Origin: Halanaerobium sp051746665
GTDB lineage: Bacteria; Bacillota; Halanaerobiia; Halanaerobiales; Halanaerobiaceae
Length of the DNA stretch: 64,000 bases
Assembly: GCA_051746665.1 (NCBI GenBank)
Contig: JBNJFG010000001.1
Location: 14,685 to 78,684 of the forward strand
Reading direction: 5' to 3'
The position numbers were made by a program, and so were the translations under genes. This document shows positions 16,579-24,908 of this stretch, piece by piece (position 1 is the stretch's first letter; each line of letters begins with the position of its first letter). The notes under the pieces were generated by a model that saw only the letters and a program-made list of their open reading frames with translations, ran no database searches and was not told the origin of the DNA.

Positions 16579-17907
16579 TTATGAGATTGTTTGATAAATG
16601 TTAAAGAGCATAATAAATAATACAGCTGTTGGCACTATATATTTTAAAAGTAAAGAATAAATGTTACCGATGTGAAAACTGCTGTTTTTATTTGCTTCTT
16701 CAATAGAATTTCTACTACCCCAGACATGGCCTACAAAAATTGATGTTAAAATTCCACCTGTTGGTAAGAAAATTGAGTTAGAAAACCAATCATAGGTATC
16801 AAGTACATCCATCCCTAAAAAGCTAAAGTTAGAGAATGAGCTATATCCTAGTAATGGAGGGATTCCAACAAAGAAGATTAAAAAACCCATTAAATATGAT
16901 GCTTTTTTCCTATTCCAATTATATTCATCAACTAAAAATGCAACAACAACTTCCAGCATAGAAATTGAAGAAGTTAAAGCTGCTATTGTCAGCAGTAGAA
17001 AGAAAATTAAAGAAAAGAACGTTCCAAACGGCATTTGTGTGAAAACAGCTGGTAAAGTAATAAAAGTTAATCCTGGTCCAGAAGCTGGATCAAGCCCAAA
17101 TGCAAAAACTGCTGGGAAAATAGCAAATCCTGCTAATAAAGCTACTACTGTATCAAAAACCAAAACAAAAGCAGCACTTTCGTTAATGCTTTCTTTTTCA
17201 CTTAAATAACTACCATAAGTAATCATTACTCCCATTCCTAAACTTAAAGTGAAAAAAGCCTGAGATATAGCATCAGTAAATGTCTGAAAAGTAATTGCAG
17301 AAAAATCAGGTTTTAAATAAAAACTTAATCCTGCAGCAGCACCATCTAAAGTTACAGAACGAATTATAAGTAAAAATATTATTCCAAATAAAATTGGCAT
17401 TAAAATCTTAACTATTTTTTGAATTCCATTAACAACTCCAGCTCCTATAACAGCAATTGTTAAAAACATAAAAACACCATGCCAGATAATTGGTTCAGTT
17501 AAACTACTGATATGCGTTGAAAAAATCTGAGGGAAATTACTTTCAGCAGTAAAGGTCAATGATTTAAAAATATAAGACATTCCCCATCCAGCAACAACAG
17601 AATAATAACTTAAAATAACAAAACCTGATAAAACGCCTAAGGCACCAACAATAGGCCAGGGTGTATTAGAAGCCATTTTTTTAAAAGCTCCAATGGGATT
17701 TTTTTCTGTTTTTCTTCCTAAAGTCATTTCAGAAACTAAAATAGGATAACCTATAAATAATATAGCAGCTAAATAAATTAAAATAAAAATTGCGCCACCA
17801 TTTGTACCAGTAACATACGGAAAACGCCAAATATTTCCTAAACCAATAGCAGATCCGGCAGCAGCAAGTATAAATCCAAGTTTTGAAGTCCAATTTTCTC
17901 TTTCCAT
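16579..17907 (-). CDS. Sodium-dependent amino acid symporter, NSS/SNF family (LeuT-like)
   Basis: This is a Na+-coupled transporter of the neurotransmitter:sodium symporter family, importing an amino acid or related compound. Its first membrane segment has the family signature AAAGSAIGLGNIWRFPYV, which forms part of the substrate and Na1/Na2 sites. About eleven hydrophobic segments follow, including SLGMGVMITYGSYL in segment 6 and ALTSSISMLEVVVAFLVDEY in segment 8. The 442-residue length suits the bacterial eleven-segment form. It lies divergently from a second NSS gene across a 430-base gap. The substrate cannot be predicted from sequence alone. Confidence 0.93.
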   Translation of the reverse strand: MERENWTSKLGFILAAAGSAIGLGNIWRFPYVTGTNGGAIFILIYLAAILFIGYPILVSEMTLGRKTEKNPIGAFKKMASNTPWPIVGALGVLSGFVILSYYSVVAGWGMSYIFKSLTFTAESNFPQIFSTHISSLTEPIIWHGVFMFLTIAVIGAGVVNGIQKIVKILMPILFGIIFLLIIRSVTLDGAAAGLSFYLKPDFSAITFQTFTDAISQAFFTLSLGMGVMITYGSYLSEKESINESAAFVLVFDTVVALLAGFAIFPAVFAFGLDPASGPGLTFITLPAVFTQMPFGTFFSLIFFLLLTIAALTSSISMLEVVVAFLVDEYNWNRKKASYLMGFLIFFVGIPPLLGYSSFSNFSFLGMDVLDTYDWFSNSIFLPTGGILTSIFVGHVWGSRNSIEEANKNSSFHIGNIYSLLLKYIVPTAVLFIMLFNIYQTIS

Positions 17908-18337
17908 AAAGAATCCTCCTCATTATTTAATTTTTTTATATTTACTTTTCCTATTTTATCATATTAAACTGCTGTCATCAATTGTTATAATTCTTTAAAA
18001 TTTACTAATTTTATAATTAGTAATCCAATAATTTATCAGAAAAAATTATGTTTTTTATAGATAAAGAGTAGAAGTTAAATACATTTATTTGATTTTTGTC
18101 TTAAAAGCTGGAAATTGTTGAATTTATTTGTTATAATACATTCAACCTGATTAGAATAGTTGAGATTAGTTTACAATCTTATATTAAAAGCAGTAAGTAA
18201 TTACTATAGCAGTAGATTTAAGATTGTATTTTTTAGATGAGTTTTTTGGTATTTTAAGTATTTTATTTCAGATGAGCTGAGCCAGACATATCAGGTAAAA
18301 ATAAAATGAGTAGAAAGAAGAGAGGGAGGAAAGTAAA
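17908..18337. other. Divergent intergenic region between two NSS symporter genes, with a hairpin
   Basis: No gene is seen in 430 bases. Reading right, TATAAT occurs at 18132-18137 with no good -35. A hairpin of ACAATCTT (18173-18180) and AAGATTGT (18220-18227), enclosing a small GTAA/TTAC stem and followed by ATTTTTTAG, lies about 110 bases before the start. This arrangement would suit an attenuated leader. The ribosome site GGGAGG is at 18323. The left part is featureless AT-rich sequence that must hold the minus-strand promoter. Confidence 0.5.
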
Positions 18338-19813
18338 ATGGAACAAGATCGTGGTCAATGGGGAAGTAGAGTTGGCTTTGTTTTAGCAACAATTGGTTCA
18401 GCAGTTGGACTTGGTAACATCTGGCGTTTTTCTTATATGGCATATGAAAATGGTGGAGGAGCTTTTTTATTCCCATATTTATTTGCTCTTTTAACAGCCG
18501 GTATCCCCCTGTTATTACTTGAAATGGGTTTTGGATTTTTCACCAGAACTTCTGCACCAAGTTCATTTCGTAAAGTAGGGAAAAAGTTTGAATGGGTAGG
18601 CTGGTGGTCTGTACTGGTTGCTTTTACTGTTACAGTCTACTATATCGTTATTATTGCCTGGAGTTTATTATTTGTATTTAAATCATTTAGTCTGGGCTGG
18701 ACTGCCAATCCGGGTGATTATTTCTTTGGAGAATTTCTTCAATTCTCAGGTAGTGCCTTTAATTTAGGTGGAATCCAGTGGCCTATATTCTTTGCTTTAA
18801 TTGCAGTCTGGTTAATTAACTATGTTATTATCGCAGGTGGAGTACAAAAAGGTATAGAAAAAGCAAGCAAAATATTTATGCCTTTACTTGCAGCAATGCT
18901 TTTGATTATTGTATTTAGGGGAGTAACTTTACCAGGTTCTATGGATGGAATAAGAGCTTTTTTAGCTCCTGATTTCAGCAGGATTTTTGAACTTGATATC
19001 TGGCTTGATGCTTATGGACAGATATTCTTTACTCTGAGTCTTGGTTTTGGAATTATGATTGCTTATTCCAGTTATCTGCCGAAAAAATCAGATGTTATTA
19101 AAAATGGTACAATTGCAGCTTTTGCTGATGCAATTTTTGCTATTGTAGCTGGACTTGGTGTTTTTGGTATTTTAGGTTATATGGCTCAAACACAGGGAGT
19201 TCCAGTTTCTGAGGTAGCAACTTCCGGTATTGGTCTGGCTTTTATTGCTTTTCCACAGGCAATTAACTTATTACCTGCTTTTCCACAGGTTTTTGGATTA
19301 TTATTTTTCTTATCCTTAACAGTAGCTGGTCTTTCTTCAAGTGTTTCATTAATTGAATCAGTAGTGTCTTCCTTAATTGATAATTTTAGTTTAAGCCGTA
19401 AAAAAGCGGTTACTATGGTTTCAATTATTGGATTTGCAATGGGAATACCAATGGTTACTCAGGGTGGTCTTGCAATTTTAGATATATTTGATCACTTTGT
19501 TAATATTTTTGGTCTTCTAACTGTTGGATTTGTTGAAATGCTTGTTTTAAGTTATGCGTTTGATTTAGATAAGATCAAAGATAATATGAATCCAAGTTCA
19601 GATTATAAAGTTGGTCCAATCTGGAAATCAATGGTTAAGTTCGTTAGTCCAATTTTAATTGGTATTGGCTTAATTCAGAATGTATTTTCTGAGTTTTCTA
19701 CAGTATATGGTGGTTATCCTTTAAGTGAAGTTATTACCTTTGGTTGGCTGGCTGTTTTTGTAGTATTATTGGCAGCTATTTATTTAGGAAAAAGAGAAGA
19801 AACTATAATTTAA
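18338..19813 (+). CDS. Sodium-dependent amino acid symporter, NSS/SNF family
   Basis: This is a second LeuT-type Na+-coupled symporter, 491 residues, with about twelve hydrophobic segments. Segment 1 reads ATIGSAVGLGNIWRFSYMAY, and segment 6 has SLGFGIMIAYSSYLPKKSD. GLSSSVSLIESVVSSLIDNF marks segment 8. It is clearly paralogous to, but not a recent copy of, the minus-strand NSS gene next door, which suggests different substrates. It has a strong GGGAGG ribosome site. Its leader contains a terminator-like hairpin, and a second terminator follows the stop. Confidence 0.93.
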   Translation: MEQDRGQWGSRVGFVLATIGSAVGLGNIWRFSYMAYENGGGAFLFPYLFALLTAGIPLLLLEMGFGFFTRTSAPSSFRKVGKKFEWVGWWSVLVAFTVTVYYIVIIAWSLLFVFKSFSLGWTANPGDYFFGEFLQFSGSAFNLGGIQWPIFFALIAVWLINYVIIAGGVQKGIEKASKIFMPLLAAMLLIIVFRGVTLPGSMDGIRAFLAPDFSRIFELDIWLDAYGQIFFTLSLGFGIMIAYSSYLPKKSDVIKNGTIAAFADAIFAIVAGLGVFGILGYMAQTQGVPVSEVATSGIGLAFIAFPQAINLLPAFPQVFGLLFFLSLTVAGLSSSVSLIESVVSSLIDNFSLSRKKAVTMVSIIGFAMGIPMVTQGGLAILDIFDHFVNIFGLLTVGFVEMLVLSYAFDLDKIKDNMNPSSDYKVGPIWKSMVKFVSPILIGIGLIQNVFSEFSTVYGGYPLSEVITFGWLAVFVVLLAAIYLGKREETII

Positions 19814-19849
19814 TTTAAGCTTAATTTAAAATTAAATAAATGATATTTC

Positions 19850-19892
19850 AAGGCTGACTTTAATATTTATTATTGAAGTCGGCCTTTTTTGA
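19850..19892 (+). terminator. Intrinsic terminator after the plus-strand NSS gene
   Basis: AAGGCTGACTT and AAGTCGGCCTT form a stem with one G-U pair, extended by weaker pairs, and followed by a run of T. Confidence 0.85.
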
Positions 19893-20039
19893 TTTATTAT
19901 AAATTATAAATTATAATAATAATTGTAAGGGTCATTTTAAATGATTGGATATTTTTAATTTGGAATTGAAAGCTGTAATTTAAAATTATTTTTGATTAAT
20001 CCAAAAAATAAAAGATTAATTTTAGAGGGAGGATAAATT

Positions 20040-20540
20040 ATGCAAGAAATTTTTGAAAGAAGAAGTATTAGAAAGTATAAAAATAAGGATGTTGAGGAAG
20101 AAAAAGTAGAAAAATTATTAAAGGCAGCTGCAGCTGCACCTTCAGCTGGTAATGAGCAGCCATGGCATTTTGTAGTGATTAGAGATCGAGATAAACTTAA
20201 TCATTTAGCTGAGGTTCATCCCTATGCTAAAATGTTAAAAGAAGCGCCACTTGCTGTAGCAGTTTGTGCAGATTTAGATAAACAGAGACATGAAGGTTTT
20301 TGGGTACAGGATTGTGCAGCAGCAACTCAAAATATATTATTAGAAGCTGTTTCATTGAATCTTGGTGCAGTTTGGATTGGTGCCTATCCCAATGAAAAAC
20401 GTGAAAAAGTCGTAAGTAAAGCTTTAGGAGTACCTAAGAATATAAAAACTGTGTCTTTAATTTCTGTAGGTTATCCTGATGAAAAAAAGGGAAAGACTGA
20501 TAGATTAAGTGATGAGATAGTTCATTATGATCAATGGTAA
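20040..20540 (+). CDS. Nitroreductase-family flavoprotein
   Basis: This is a small FMN-dependent NAD(P)H oxidoreductase. The N-terminal FERRSIRKYKNKDV, followed by AAAAAPSAGNEQPWHFVVI, is the FMN-phosphate binding signature of the family. GAVWIGAYPNE and SLISVGYPDEKK complete the short 166-residue form. Members reduce nitro compounds, quinones or flavins, and the physiological substrate is unknown. It is followed 18 bases later by a PHP-domain gene, and the two probably share a transcript that ends at the terminator near 21298. Confidence 0.9.
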   Translation: MQEIFERRSIRKYKNKDVEEEKVEKLLKAAAAAPSAGNEQPWHFVVIRDRDKLNHLAEVHPYAKMLKEAPLAVAVCADLDKQRHEGFWVQDCAAATQNILLEAVSLNLGAVWIGAYPNEKREKVVSKALGVPKNIKTVSLISVGYPDEKKGKTDRLSDEIVHYDQW

Positions 20541-20558
20541 AAATTAGAGGTGTTATTT

Positions 20559-21254
20559 TTGAATAGATATAAAATTGAGCTTCATGCTCATAGTTCAGAA
20601 AGTAGTCGTTGTGGATCTGTTGAAGCAGCTGAATTAGTTAAAAAGTATAAAAATGCTGGCTATAGTGCTTTAGTGCTGACAGATCATTATTATGCGCGTT
20701 TTTTTGATAAAATAGCTGATTTAAGCTGGAATGAGCAGCTTGAAAAGTATTTAGAAGGATATAAAAATGCTAAAGAAGCTGCAGGAGATTCAGAATTTAA
20801 AGTATTTTTGGGTATAGAAATTAAGTTTAATAATGACTCAAATGAATATTTAATTTATGGTTTGAATGAAGAATTTTTATTGGCTTATCCTAATTTGCAT
20901 TATTTAAATTTAGAAGAATTTAAAATTTTAGCTGAAAAAATGGAAGATGATATACTGATTTTTCAAGCTCATCCTTATCGGCAGGGTATGAAACCTGCAG
21001 CTTCAAAATTACTGGATGGATTAGAAGTCTATAATGGCAATCCTCGTCATAACTCACAAAATAAAAAAGCTTTGAGGTATGCTGAAACTCATAAATTGAA
21101 AATGATTTCTGGATCAGATTTTCATGAATATGAAGATCTGGCACTGGGAGGAATTGTTTCTGAAAAACTACCATTGAAAATAAATGACTTATGTAACTTA
21201 TTAAAAAATGGAAATTATAGTTTGATTAAAGAAGGAAGATTTAATTTAAGATAG
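20559..21254 (+). CDS. PHP-domain metal-dependent phosphoesterase
   Basis: PHP proteins hydrolyse phosphoesters using two or three metals. The metal ligands are visible in order: ELHAHSSESS (HxH), LTDHYY, GIEIKF, IFQAHPYRQG and ISGSDFHEY. Its 231 residues suit a stand-alone PHP enzyme such as a histidinol-phosphatase-like or nucleotide phosphoesterase. The TTG at 20559 is taken as start because AGAGGTG lies 6-7 bases upstream; a GTG at 20550 is part of that ribosome site. The natural substrate is unknown. Confidence 0.87.
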   Translation: MNRYKIELHAHSSESSRCGSVEAAELVKKYKNAGYSALVLTDHYYARFFDKIADLSWNEQLEKYLEGYKNAKEAAGDSEFKVFLGIEIKFNNDSNEYLIYGLNEEFLLAYPNLHYLNLEEFKILAEKMEDDILIFQAHPYRQGMKPAASKLLDGLEVYNGNPRHNSQNKKALRYAETHKLKMISGSDFHEYEDLALGGIVSEKLPLKINDLCNLLKNGNYSLIKEGRFNLR

Positions 21255-21297
21255 TATGTTTTTTAATTTAGTAAAATAAATTTTGAGTATATTGATA

Positions 21298-21332
21298 AAA
21301 GGGAGACAACTTTTTAAAGTTGTCTCCCTTTA
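21298..21332. terminator. Bidirectional terminator before the rnf-like cluster
   Basis: AAAGGGAGACAACTTT and AAAGTTGTCTCCCTTT make a near-perfect stem with a minimal loop, serving both converging transcripts. Confidence 0.9.
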
Positions 21333-21338
21333 AAATCT

Positions 21339-21890
21339 CTAGAGAAAGTTAAAACCAGACATTATAGCGGTTAAAAAGGCTAAAACTAGAAATAAAGTAT
21401 ATTCATTTTTAAATATTTCTTTATTTTCTTTTAAATCTAACTGTTCTTTTAAGGCAGCAGCAATAATAAAAACTAAATAAAAGCCTGCTAGTGAGGCTAT
21501 TATAATTATTAAATCTTGATAATTATAAGCTGCTTTTTCTATTAAATTAAACTGAAGAGCTAGAAGTCCAGCCAGAGCGATAATTTCTCTTTTCAAACCA
21601 GCAATCCATTCTCCCTGAAGTAGATCATAACTTTTTATAATTTTTATTGCAATTAAAGAATTTAAAAAATAAACTGCTGGAAAAACAAAACTAATTGAAC
21701 TTAGATAATAAGAAAAAATCCAGGCTGATACTGCTGTAAATCCCATGGCTCCTGTAATAATTATTCCATCTTTAAAAGCGTTTCTTAATTTTGGCGTTTC
21801 TACTATTATTAGTAGTATAGCAGTAAAAGAAATTAAAACTACATTATTTTTTAAAAGTTGGTCCCAAAAAACAAATATCATTTCACTCAT
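21339..21890 (-). CDS. RnfA-like membrane protein lacking all cysteines (Rnf-Nqr transport family)
   Basis: This is a 183-residue protein with six hydrophobic segments that aligns by eye with RnfA. LKNNVVLISFTAI matches the RnfA N-terminus, and IIAAALKEQLDL matches the family stretch GIRERLEL. In RnfA a Cys in segment 1 and another in segment 4 help hold a [2Fe-2S] cluster between RnfA and RnfE. Here both positions are aliphatic (Leu at about 26 and Ile in segment 4), and the protein has no Cys at all. It overlaps the RnfE-like gene by one base and is the last gene of the cluster, where rnfB would normally follow. Membership of the family is inferred from pattern and context. Confidence 0.72.
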   Translation of the reverse strand: MSEMIFVFWDQLLKNNVVLISFTAILLIIVETPKLRNAFKDGIIITGAMGFTAVSAWIFSYYLSSISFVFPAVYFLNSLIAIKIIKSYDLLQGEWIAGLKREIIALAGLLALQFNLIEKAAYNYQDLIIIIASLAGFYLVFIIAAALKEQLDLKENKEIFKNEYTLFLVLAFLTAIMSGFNFL

Positions 21891-22486
21891 TATTTCCCCT
21901 CACTTTCAAAATCATCTGCTGTTTCATCTGTTAGAGCTGCTTTTAAATTTAATTTTTTAAGTAGGACTTCATAAATAAAAGCTGCTATCGCTAAAATCAT
22001 AAAAGCGCCAGTTGGTTCATTAGCTATCGAGAGGAGTGGGGTATTAAAAAGCTGATAGTTTAATATACTACCCTGTCCTAAGAATTCTCTTAAAATAGAA
22101 ACTGCAAGCATTAAATCTAGAAACAAAGTATGATTAATTATAAATTGAGACATTTTTTTATTTTTTAAATCAGCGTAAACTAGAGGAGTTACTCCAATTA
22201 AAATAAAATAGTAGTTAAAATATTGGGCCTGTATTTTAAAAAATTGAGGCAGCAGCACAGAAAGAAAATAAGAAATTCCAAGCCCTAAACTCCAAAGGAT
22301 TATCTGACCTTCTTTTCGGTTGAAAAAACTTTCATTTATAAAATAAATAAATTTAATAATTAATGCTATCAAACTTAAAGATAGAGCAAAAATAAGAGCA
22401 AATAAAACTCCATCTGCTGTACCAGCAAGTAAGGGTAATAAAGCTAAAAGACTTATTTTATTAACCAGTGTTAGATTATCATTCAT
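21890..22486 (-). CDS. RnfE-like membrane protein lacking all cysteines (Rnf-Nqr transport family)
   Basis: This 198-residue protein has six hydrophobic segments and clear RnfE landmarks. LALLPLLAGT stands where RnfE has LGLCPLLAVT; ILREFLGQGSIL matches REILGxGTL; and EPTGAFMILA matches PPGAFxxLG. The two conserved membrane Cys of RnfE are replaced (Leu at about 17, Thr at about 100), and no Cys is present anywhere. The [2Fe-2S] centre of known Rnf/Nqr complexes therefore cannot form here. It lies directly after rnfD with only 41 bases between, so rnfG, normally located there, is absent. The C-terminal tail is acidic. Confidence 0.78.
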   Translation of the reverse strand: MNDNLTLVNKISLLALLPLLAGTADGVLFALIFALSLSLIALIIKFIYFINESFFNRKEGQIILWSLGLGISYFLSVLLPQFFKIQAQYFNYYFILIGVTPLVYADLKNKKMSQFIINHTLFLDLMLAVSILREFLGQGSILNYQLFNTPLLSIANEPTGAFMILAIAAFIYEVLLKKLNLKAALTDETADDFESEGK

Positions 22487-22527
22487 TTATTAATTCTCCT
22501 TTCTTATTATCTGCTATTAGATATTAT

Positions 22528-23532
22528 TTAGCCAATTAAAAAAGTAAAGTAGCTAAATATAATTATTATAAATGCTGCAGAGACTGCAGATGCAATAATT
22601 TTATAATTTTTTTTGCGGATTTGATATTGTCCAAAGTGAAAGCCTTCAAACAAATGATCAAAGAGATAAGCAAGACCATTCATTGTTAAAATTGCAAAAG
22701 TTACACCACCACTATAAATTGAAAAATAGCGAATTAAAACAGTTAAAACTCCACAACCTGCTCCATAAACCAATCTTGCCTCTTTAGCACTGGGAGAACT
22801 GACCATATCTGTTGCCATGAAAAAAGCACCTAAAATAACAGCGCCTGCAAAAACGCTGAGCAGCGGATTAACGCCCAAGATAGAAGAGGTAATTATTACA
22901 GCTGTTATAAATGCACCCGGAATTCTCCAGCTGATATAACCTTTATAATAAAGAAAAGCTGCACCAATTAGTAATGCTAAAGCTGAAGTTTCTCCTACTG
23001 CTCCCGGTATATTTCCAATAAATAAGTTCCAGAGTCCACTGATACCATTCTGAGTCAAATATGTATAAGAGGAGTCTGAAGCTCTCTGGGCCAGTGGAGT
23101 TGCACCGGCAACAGCATCAAAAGGAGCGGGCCAGCTTGCAAAATATTGGGCAAAAGAAAGTCTAATTACTGCTCTACCAGCCAGAGCGGGGTTAAAAATA
23201 TTATTTCCCAGACCACCAAAAAGCTGTTTTGCAATTATAATTGCAAAAAATGCACCAACTAAAGGCAGCCAGAAAGGAGAATTAGCAGGAATACTCATCC
23301 CTAACAGCATGCCGGTAACAAAGGCACTGCCATCGCCAGGTAATTTTTTAGTAAAAGGATATTCTAAAATAACCGAAAATATTGCTGTAGAAAAAATTAA
23401 ATAAAGAGCATAAGGTCCAAAAAATATTGATGCAGCTGCTGCAGCTGGAATTAAAGCTAAAGCAACATTCCACATTGTCTTTTCTATTGAATCATCTGTT
23501 CCGATGTGCGGACCGGAAAGTTCTAAATTCAT
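22528..23532 (-). CDS. rnfD: Electron transport complex subunit RnfD-like
   Basis: RnfD is a membrane subunit that carries a covalently bound FMN. This 334-residue protein has the usual hydrophobic segments, the GDGSAFVTGMLLGMSIP and GGLGNNIFNPALAGRA motifs, and the flavinylation motif AGATPLAQ with the acceptor Thr at about residue 145. The FMN would be attached by an ApbE-type flavin transferase, which is not encoded in the window. It lies 14 bases after rnfC on the same strand. Except for the changed first residue of the SGAT motif (Ser to Ala), it looks functional. Confidence 0.9.
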   Translation of the reverse strand: MNLELSGPHIGTDDSIEKTMWNVALALIPAAAAASIFFGPYALYLIFSTAIFSVILEYPFTKKLPGDGSAFVTGMLLGMSIPANSPFWLPLVGAFFAIIIAKQLFGGLGNNIFNPALAGRAVIRLSFAQYFASWPAPFDAVAGATPLAQRASDSSYTYLTQNGISGLWNLFIGNIPGAVGETSALALLIGAAFLYYKGYISWRIPGAFITAVIITSSILGVNPLLSVFAGAVILGAFFMATDMVSSPSAKEARLVYGAGCGVLTVLIRYFSIYSGGVTFAILTMNGLAYLFDHLFEGFHFGQYQIRKKNYKIIASAVSAAFIIIIFSYFTFLIG

Positions 23533-23546
23533 TTAAACCACCTCCA

Positions 23547-24872
23547 TTAATTATTTGCCTGTCTTAAGCGGGCTTTACCTTCTCGCAACCATCTTAAAAG
23601 TGGCCTGCTGGCTGGACAAACATAAGCACAGCTTCCACACTCAATACAACTAGCTAAACTTAAAGCCTCGGCTTCTTCTAGATAATCATTATTTATAAAA
23701 TCTGTTATTCTATTAGGAGAAATATATACCGGACAGGCATCAACACATTTAGCACAGCGAATACAGACTCTACTTTCATACTCTTTATATTCTGCTTTTG
23801 ATAAAATAATTATTCCAAAACCTGTTTTAGTGATAGGAATATCGGTGCTTTCAGCTCGAAAACCTGTCATTGTTCCTCCTATGAGCAAAACACTTTCTTT
23901 AGAAATCAGACCATTACAATAATCTAAAAGTTCTTTGATTGGTGTCCCAAGTGGAACAATTAAATTTTTAGGATTTTTGATACCATGTCCGCTAACTGAA
24001 ACAACTCTATCAACTACTGGTTGTTCTTCATCGACTGCTTCAGCTACAGCAACTGCAGTCTGAACATTATTAACCACAACTCCAACTTCCATCGGTAATC
24101 CACCTTCTGGAATTTCTCGATTTAAACAGGCTTCAATAAGTTTTTTTTCGGCCCCATGGGGATATAGAGAATCAACTATTTTATAATCTAGCTCCGGCCA
24201 GTTTTTAGATTCAGTTTTTAAACTTTTTATTGCATTTTTCTTATTATCTTCACAGGCAATAAATCCATTTTCAGCTCCGACTGCTTTTTTGATTAATTCT
24301 AAACCTCTATAAATTTTAGCTGTTTTTTCCTGCATTGTTCGATCATCAACTGCTACAAATGGTTCAGATTCTGAGCCATTAATAATTACGGTATCAATTG
24401 GCTTATCTTTAGGAGGTGATAATTTGATATGAGTTGGAAATCCGGCCCCTCCCATCCCAATAATACCTGAATCTTTAATAATTTCTTTAATTTCTTCAGC
24501 AGTTTTATTTTTTTTAGATTTAAGATTAAAATTAATTCTGTTAAATTTAGCTTTCTTATCCCTTTTAATAATAATTGCTTTCGATTTTCCCCCGCGCGAA
24601 TCTGGAATATCTTTAATATCAATAACTTCTCCTGATACACTGGCATGCAGGCTGGCAGATACTCCAGGCTCTGCTTTTACTATTAATTGACCTCTTTTAA
24701 CATAGTCACCTTTTTCAACAATCAGCTCTCCTGGTTTGCCAATATGCTGTTTAACAGGTAGATAAACCACATCCGGTAGTGGTAATTCCTCGATCTTTAA
24801 ATTAGTATTTAGTTCTTTATTAGCTGGAAGATTAATACCTCCAATGGAAAATTTTTTAATATTTTTAGACAT
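23547..24872 (-). CDS. rnfC: Electron transport complex subunit RnfC-like
   Basis: RnfC is the peripheral subunit that exchanges electrons with NAD(H), using FMN and two 4Fe-4S clusters. The 441-residue sequence has an N-terminal barrel-sandwich region (GELIVEKGDYVKRGQLI), the NAD/FMN-binding glycine-rich GMGGAGFPTHIKL, INGSESEPF, and two ferredoxin motifs near the C-terminus (CIRCAKCVDACP and CIECGSCAYVCP). It heads the four rnf-like genes and follows mnmH by 36 bases on the same strand. All cofactor motifs are intact, in contrast to the two Cys-free membrane partners. Confidence 0.92.
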   Translation of the reverse strand: MSKNIKKFSIGGINLPANKELNTNLKIEELPLPDVVYLPVKQHIGKPGELIVEKGDYVKRGQLIVKAEPGVSASLHASVSGEVIDIKDIPDSRGGKSKAIIIKRDKKAKFNRINFNLKSKKNKTAEEIKEIIKDSGIIGMGGAGFPTHIKLSPPKDKPIDTVIINGSESEPFVAVDDRTMQEKTAKIYRGLELIKKAVGAENGFIACEDNKKNAIKSLKTESKNWPELDYKIVDSLYPHGAEKKLIEACLNREIPEGGLPMEVGVVVNNVQTAVAVAEAVDEEQPVVDRVVSVSGHGIKNPKNLIVPLGTPIKELLDYCNGLISKESVLLIGGTMTGFRAESTDIPITKTGFGIIILSKAEYKEYESRVCIRCAKCVDACPVYISPNRITDFINNDYLEEAEALSLASCIECGSCAYVCPASRPLLRWLREGKARLRQANN

Positions 24873-24908
24873 TTAATCAGCTCCTATCTTTAAAATTAAA
24901 AACTAAAA

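Noticed and set aside
21339..22486. Pseudogene interpretation of the RnfA/RnfE-like genes
   Set aside because: Both frames are intact, of normal family length, overlap by one base, and keep the family hydrophobic pattern and polar motifs. The Cys changes are to Leu, Thr and Ile, not random.
23547..24872. RnfC reassigned as a PduS-type cobalamin reductase
   Set aside because: PduS shares the RnfC fold, but the gene is followed directly by rnfD with its flavinylation motif and by RnfE/A-like genes, and no propanediol microcompartment genes are present.
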